From: Caulobacter sp. FWC26
Lineage (GTDB): Bacteria > Pseudomonadota > Alphaproteobacteria > Caulobacterales > Caulobacteraceae
Assembly (NCBI RefSeq): GCF_002742645.2
Contig: NZ_CP033875.1
Span: 4,070,001-4,134,000 of the forward strand
Reading direction: 5' to 3'
DNA: 64,000 nucleotides
The notes beneath the pieces are model-generated. The model had not been told where the DNA came from. It saw nothing but the letters and a program-made list of their open reading frames with translations, and did no database searches. The translations under genes were made by a program, and so were the position numbers. Positions 58,661 to 64,000 of this stretch are shown here, piece after piece. How positions within the stretch are numbered: position 1 is the stretch's first letter; every line of letters begins with the position of its first letter.

Positions 58661-59701
58661 CTACTCCGCCGGCGTCAGGTCGGTCGTGCGCTTTTTCATC
58701 ATCTCGTCGAAACTGGTCCAGACGCCGTCGGCGCCGTGCCACTGACCCTTGGTCGCGGCCTTGGAGTATTCGGTGGCGCGGGCTTCGAAGAAGTTGGCGT
58801 GCTCGACGCCCGACAGCAGCGACTGCAGCCAGGGCAGCGGGTTTTCCTTGACGCCGTACACTTCCGGCAGTTGCAGCTGGCGCAGGCGCCAGTCGGCGAC
58901 GAAGCGGATGTATTGCTTGATGTCGTCGGGGACCATGCCCTGCACGTCGCCGGCCTCGAAGGCCAGGTCGATGAAGCGATCCTCCAGGCCCACCACGTGC
59001 TTGCAGCAGTCGACGATGTCGTCGGCGACGGCTTTGGTCACCGCGCCCGTCTCCTTGTTGAAGGCGTGGTACAGCTTGATGATGCCGTCGCAGTGCAGGC
59101 TCTCGTCGCGGATCGACCACGAGACGATCTGGCCCATGCCCTTCATCTTGTTGAAGCGCGGGAAGTTCATCAGCATCGCGAACGAGGCGAACAGCTGCAG
59201 CCCCTCGGTGAAGCCGCCGAACATGGCCAGGGTGCGGCAGATGTCCGCGTTGGTCTCGACGCCGAAGGTCTGCATGTAGTCATGCTTGGCCTTCATGGCC
59301 TCGTATTCCATGAACGCCGAGAACTCGGTCTCCGGCATGCCGATGGTCTCGAGGAGCAGGGCGTAGGCCGCGATATGGATCGTCTCCATGTTCGCGAACG
59401 AGGCCAGCATCATCTTCACTTCGGTCGGCTTAAAGACCCGACCGTAGCGCTCCATGTAGTTGTCCTGCACCTCGACGTCGGACTGGGTGAAGAAGCGGAA
59501 GATCTGCGTCAGCAGGTTCCGTTCCTTGTCGTTCAGCTTGACGGCCCAGTCCTTGAGGTCCTCGCCCAGCGGCACCTCTTCGGGCATCCAGTGGACCTGC
59601 TGCTGCTTCTTCCAGAAATCATAGGCCCACGGATAGCGGAACGGCTTGTAGCCGCCCGAGGGGGTCATAAGGCCAGGCAGGGCGGTCGAGATGACGGACA
59701 T
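58661..59701 (-). CDS. nrdB: Ribonucleoside-diphosphate reductase, beta subunit (class I)
   Basis: Radical-generating small subunit of class I ribonucleotide reductase, 346 residues. Diiron ligand region: DVEVQ near 75, ETIHIAAYALLLE near 105 (E, H and likely radical Tyr) and later SLHCDGIIKLY near 208. The C-terminus is acidic/Asp-rich as needed for docking to the alpha subunit, whose gene nrdA is not nearby. Tandem NrdR-like boxes lie 87-131 bases upstream, and a GAATC CcrM methylation site is 22 bases before the start. Confidence 0.95.
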   Translation of the reverse strand: MSVISTALPGLMTPSGGYKPFRYPWAYDFWKKQQQVHWMPEEVPLGEDLKDWAVKLNDKERNLLTQIFRFFTQSDVEVQDNYMERYGRVFKPTEVKMMLASFANMETIHIAAYALLLETIGMPETEFSAFMEYEAMKAKHDYMQTFGVETNADICRTLAMFGGFTEGLQLFASFAMLMNFPRFNKMKGMGQIVSWSIRDESLHCDGIIKLYHAFNKETGAVTKAVADDIVDCCKHVVGLEDRFIDLAFEAGDVQGMVPDDIKQYIRFVADWRLRQLQLPEVYGVKENPLPWLQSLLSGVEHANFFEARATEYSKAATKGQWHGADGVWTSFDEMMKKRTTDLTPAE

Positions 59702-59787
59702 GGGAGGGCCTCGGTAGCGCGAGAATCGAGCGGACGGTTTAGGCTAGGCTACGGCAGGCGCGAGCCCGACGCACGCCTAGAGTGCCC

Positions 59788-59832
59788 CACTACATCTGGT
59801 GTGACAATGGGCCACAGACACAACATAGGGGA
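59788..59832. promoter_or_regulatory. Tandem NrdR-type boxes upstream of nrdB
   Basis: CACTACATCTGGTG (59788) and CACAACATAGGGGA (59819) share CACWACATnnGG, are 31 bases apart start to start and resemble NrdR boxes, which usually come in pairs about three helical turns apart. The second overlaps the ribosome binding site of the divergent GST gene. Confidence 0.7.
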
Positions 59833-59838
59833 GGCTTT

Positions 59839-60528
59839 GTGGACAAACCGTTCATGATTTTCAGTGCGCTTGGCTCCGGCGGCGTCCCCGTCGAGGCGGC
59901 CATGTCCTTGATCGGATTGCCCTATGAGGTGATCGAGGCACCCACTTGGGAGGGCGCGGCGCAGCAGGCCAAGGTCGCGACGATCAATCCCCTTAAGCAG
60001 ATTCCGGCCCTGGTCACCCCGGACGGCGAAACGATCACCGAAAGCGCGGCGATCCTGATCTGGCTGGCCGACCGCTTCCCCAAGGCGAAGCTGGGTCCCG
60101 CGATCGACGATCCGATGCGCGCCCAGTTCCTGCGCTGGATGACCTTCATCCCGGCCTCGATCTATTCGCTGTTCTGGGTGCGCGACGAGCCCTCGCGCCT
60201 GGGCGGGCCCGACCCGGAGGTCCAGGCGCGGATCAAGGCCGCGACGGCCGAGCGGATCGCCGACTGCTGGGCGATGATGGAAAGCCAGGTCGCGCCGCTG
60301 ATGAACCGCCACGGCGGCCCCTACCTGCTGGGCGACACGCTGGGCGTGCTGGATCTCTATGTCGCCGTCGTCAGCCGCTGGGGGCCAAGGCGCGTGCGGT
60401 TCTACGAGGCCGCGCCGAGGATGGCGGAGGCCGTGCGCCGGGTGGACGCGGACCCGAGGCTGGAGGCGTTCTGGGGGGCACGATTCCCGTTCTTTGACGG
60501 GTGGGAGCGGTTGGGGCAGCAGGGGTGA
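59839..60528 (+). CDS. Glutathione S-transferase family protein
   Basis: A 229-residue GST. Thioredoxin-like half with NPLKQIPALVTPDGETITESAAILIWLAD near residue 50 (glutathione site) and helical half with LLGDTLGVLDLYVAVV near 158. The GTG at 59839 with GGGGAGG just upstream was chosen; the ATG at 59854 is a possible alternative. Divergent from nrdB. Confidence 0.86.
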   Translation: MDKPFMIFSALGSGGVPVEAAMSLIGLPYEVIEAPTWEGAAQQAKVATINPLKQIPALVTPDGETITESAAILIWLADRFPKAKLGPAIDDPMRAQFLRWMTFIPASIYSLFWVRDEPSRLGGPDPEVQARIKAATAERIADCWAMMESQVAPLMNRHGGPYLLGDTLGVLDLYVAVVSRWGPRRVRFYEAAPRMAEAVRRVDADPRLEAFWGARFPFFDGWERLGQQG

Positions 60529-60580
60529 GGCAAGCTCAAGGGCGTAGAGCTCGCGGCCTGACAGCATCAGGCCGTGAGCT

Positions 60581-61387
60581 CTAATCGGCGGTCGGCGCCG
60601 GTTTCGGCCAGACCGCCAGAGCCTGACCATTCCGCATAACGACGACCCTGTCGATGCGCGCCGTCACAAAGCACTGCCGGGCGCGGATTGCAAAGCTCTC
60701 GGAGTTGGTCAGGGCCCTGGACGTTACCCCGCCGTGGAAGCCACCGCAGAACGCCGGTGGCTTTTGGCCCAGTTCCGTCACCTCGCCCTCAAGCACAAGA
60801 CTCATATGACTCACAAAGCGACGCAATTCGCTTTGAGGCAGGTTTTCGACCCTATGGATGACCGAAGGCTTCATACCGCCCGGCAAGCCCGAAACGCCCT
60901 TCTCGTCGTAGGGCGCGGCGATGGCGAAGCTGTACACCCAGGATCGTAAGCCACGCTCGTACCGGTCCCCACGCCCATCGCCCAGATCGTCGTTGTCGCG
61001 ATCGCGCGCCTTTGTTTTGTTGTCGATATTGAAGTTGATTTCGTTGGTCACCTGGCGCGAGTCGAAAACATAGCTCTGTAGCGGCGGCAGCTTGTCCAGG
61101 CCCTGAGCCGAGAATTGATCATAGTTCAGCGCCGTGATCTCGCCGGGGCCGATGATTAGATCCAGTTGGTCGCGCTTGTAGTCGTAAACCCAGCGCGCCG
61201 GACTCTGGAACGTCATTACGTCCCGCTTCCGGCCGTCCACAAACGGGATCTCGATCCTGAAAGACCGCCCTACCGGGGCGACAGTCGGGGCCTGTTGAGC
61301 GCCTTTGATCGCCGCCTTCAGCCCAGTGGCGTCTAAGGGTGCGGCGTCGGCAAACAACGCTGCGGCCAGGATCAGACTACCCAACAT
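60581..61387 (-). CDS. Secreted protein of unknown function
   Basis: A 268-residue exported protein. The signal peptide is LGSLILAAALFADAAP. No known catalytic motif. The middle has an acidic/basic stretch KTKARDRDNDDLGDGRGDRYERG (about 150) and two Cys in the last third (AFCGGFHGG, RQCFVTAR). Start with GGGAGG 8 bases upstream. Divergent from ahcY with a 165-base gap. Confidence 0.75.
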   Translation of the reverse strand: MLGSLILAAALFADAAPLDATGLKAAIKGAQQAPTVAPVGRSFRIEIPFVDGRKRDVMTFQSPARWVYDYKRDQLDLIIGPGEITALNYDQFSAQGLDKLPPLQSYVFDSRQVTNEINFNIDNKTKARDRDNDDLGDGRGDRYERGLRSWVYSFAIAAPYDEKGVSGLPGGMKPSVIHRVENLPQSELRRFVSHMSLVLEGEVTELGQKPPAFCGGFHGGVTSRALTNSESFAIRARQCFVTARIDRVVVMRNGQALAVWPKPAPTAD

Positions 61388-61462
61388 GGTGCAACCTCCC
61401 GAATACAGCCTAAAGAGATATTTCGGTGCACTATTTGTCAAGCCGCACTCCGCCGGCAGCCA

Positions 61463-61480
61463 CATAAGGATATCTTTATG
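61463..61480. promoter_or_regulatory. SahR-like palindrome upstream of ahcY
   Basis: CATAAGGATATCTTTATG, an 18-base near-perfect palindrome centred on GATATC, 73 bases before the ahcY start. It resembles the operators described for the ArsR-family SAH-responsive repressor SahR in proteobacteria (recalled, not checked). Confidence 0.6.
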
Positions 61481-61552
61481 CGTTAATTGCTCGGAAGGGG
61501 TCTCCAGCGTATAAGGCGCGCAAGAACCCCCATTCGACCGCAGGAGCCGACC

Positions 61553-62944
<1,392 letters not shown>

Positions 62945-62973
62945 GATCGGACGAAGTCTGAATTCCCATGGGG

Positions 62974-63005
62974 AAGGCCCGCCGCACGGCGGGCCTTTTT
63001 CTTTT
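62974..63005 (+). terminator. Rho-independent terminator of ahcY
   Basis: AAGGCCCGCC/GGCGGGCCTT with loop GCAC, followed by TTTCTTTT, 29 bases after the stop. Confidence 0.93.
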
Positions 63006-63063
63006 GGGGTCATAAGCGAAGACGCCCTATTCAAGCCCGCATTGCTCGGCTAATCGCTTTGCC

Positions 63064-63915
63064 ATGCCGCTAGCCTTGATCCTTTCCAGCCATGTCGCGG
63101 GCAGCCAGGTCGGCGCGACGGCCCAGGCCACCGCCCTGGCGCAGTTCAAGATCGACTCGATGGTGGTGCCGACCGTGCTGTTCGGCCGTCATCCGGGCTG
63201 GGGCATTCCCGGCGGCGCGCCGGTGCCGATCGAAGTGTTCGAGGGCATGCTGGACGGGATCGAAGCCAATGGCCTGTTCGGTCTCGTCGATCTCGTCATC
63301 ACCGGCTATTTCGCCACGGCCGCCCAGGCCCGCGCCGCAGCGCGGGTGATCGACGCGGTCCGGGAGTCGCCCCGTCCGAACGGCGCGGCCATGCGCCGCC
63401 CGACCATCGTCGTGGATCCCACCATGGGCGACGCCGGCAAAGGCCTCTACATACCGGCCGAAACCGCAGACGAAATCATCGCCGACCTGATCCCCCGCGC
63501 CGACGTGGTGGCCTGTAACTCCTGGGAGCTGCAGAAGCTGACCGGGACCGACGCTCGTGACCCTCAGTCGGCCATGCGCGCTGCGCGGCTGCTGGGCAAG
63601 ACGACGCTTGTCTCGTCGGTCCATCGCGGCGCCGAGATCGGCGCGGTGCTGGCCGACCGCAAGGAGGCCTGGCTGGCCGCTCACGCCAAGTCCGAACGCT
63701 CGCCCAACGGCACCGGCGACCTTCTGACCGCGCTCTACGCCGCGTCGATCCTGGAGGGCCAGACCTTCTCGTACGGCCTGGCCCGCGCCGTCGGCGGCGT
63801 GGCCGAGACGGTGACCGCCGCCAACATCTGGAACGCGCCCGAACTGCCGATCGTGGGCATGGGCGCGCGCATCAAGCAGACCTCGCCGACCGTTCGGATC
63901 GAACGGCTGGCCTAA
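63064..63915 (+). CDS. pdxY: Pyridoxal kinase
   Basis: Phosphorylates pyridoxal for vitamin B6 salvage. 283 residues of the ribokinase fold with the start PLALILSSHVAGSQVGA, VVDPTMGD near 115 and the anion-hole/catalytic NGTGDLLTALYAA near 215 (Asp as base). PdxY-like by length and motif form; PdxK cannot be ruled out. Confidence 0.92.
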   Translation: MPLALILSSHVAGSQVGATAQATALAQFKIDSMVVPTVLFGRHPGWGIPGGAPVPIEVFEGMLDGIEANGLFGLVDLVITGYFATAAQARAAARVIDAVRESPRPNGAAMRRPTIVVDPTMGDAGKGLYIPAETADEIIADLIPRADVVACNSWELQKLTGTDARDPQSAMRAARLLGKTTLVSSVHRGAEIGAVLADRKEAWLAAHAKSERSPNGTGDLLTALYAASILEGQTFSYGLARAVGGVAETVTAANIWNAPELPIVGMGARIKQTSPTVRIERLA

Positions 63916-63933
63916 AGCCCCGCAGGCGCGACC

Positions 63934-64000
63934 ATGACCGACATCACCGGCTACTGCCCCGACCGCTTTTCGCGGGTGCGCGAGGTCTTCGAACAGAACT
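63934..64000 (+). CDS. Serine hydrolase (beta-lactamase/EstB family), 5' end only
   Basis: The last 67 bases open an ATG frame reading TDITGYCPDRFSRVREVFEQN, which resembles the start of class C beta-lactamase-like esterases. The catalytic SxxK lies outside the window. 18 bases after pdxY. Confidence 0.55.
   Translation, partial: MTDITGYCPDRFSRVREVFEQN

Overview
The window is a chromosomal segment of an alphaproteobacterium, almost certainly a Caulobacter of the C. vibrioides/crescentus group. The reasons are a GC-rich genome with GTG/TTG starts, a 354-residue Obg GTPase, the pair of LOV histidine kinase LovK and receiver LovR (predicted Cys-70 and His-180 numbering fits the C. crescentus protein), and a phoR-pstCAB-phoU-phoB cluster without pstS. 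No insertion sequence, prophage, tRNA, rRNA or CRISPR array was seen. It is a housekeeping region with islands of stress, light and nutrient signalling.

Layout. 0-7.4 kb: end of an unknown gene, obgE-proB, a UbiD-type decarboxylase, a small membrane protein, a secreted M14 peptidase and a MAPEG protein. 7.4-16.5 kb: pmbA, cysQ-like, DUF4170, then an overlapping envelope operon (ABC exporter, DUF374 acyltransferase, zinc CDF transporter, waaA, lpxK), with a phosphatase gene in the opposite direction. 16.6-22.3 kb (minus strand): amidohydrolase, APH-like kinase, purD and a chemoreceptor with three HAMP units. 22.7-29.4 kb: phoB, phoU, pstB, pstA, pstC and phoR, with a three-repeat Pho box before pstC. 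29.5-35.7 kb: a large autotransporter, then an OprP-like porin paired with an orphan sulfate-binding protein. 35.7-37.7 kb: lovK, lovR and a SemiSWEET gene behind a sigma-T type promoter. 37.8-45.6 kb: argB, a HAD phosphatase and dapD, DUF805, an LEA-like lipoprotein (also with a sigma-T type promoter), fmt-truA, a flavodoxin-fold reductase, glsA and dapE. 45.6-55.6 kb: cupin, GST, def, rmuC, recR-ybaB-dnaX with the SRP RNA gene just upstream, nudC, thiolase and AMP nucleosidase. 55.9-64 kb: dicarboxylate carrier, DUF6491 protein, a TonB-like protein, nrdB with tandem NrdR-type boxes, GST, a secreted unknown, ahcY behind a SahR-like palindrome, pyridoxal kinase and the start of a serine hydrolase.

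How it fits together. Several regulatory signals can be read directly: PhoB control of pst; the general stress sigma factor sigma-T driving both lovK-lovR and an unlinked lipoprotein; NrdR control of nrdB; and probable SAH-responsive control of ahcY. The remaining non-coding signal is mostly GC-rich palindromes, some clearly terminators and some members of a CTCCCC/GGGGAG repeat family typical of these genomes. I did not find a large novel gene system. The best leads are the second sigma-T promoter, the tandem NrdR boxes, the porin/sulfate-binding pair with its long 5' hairpin, and the hairpin that abuts the thiolase ribosome binding site.
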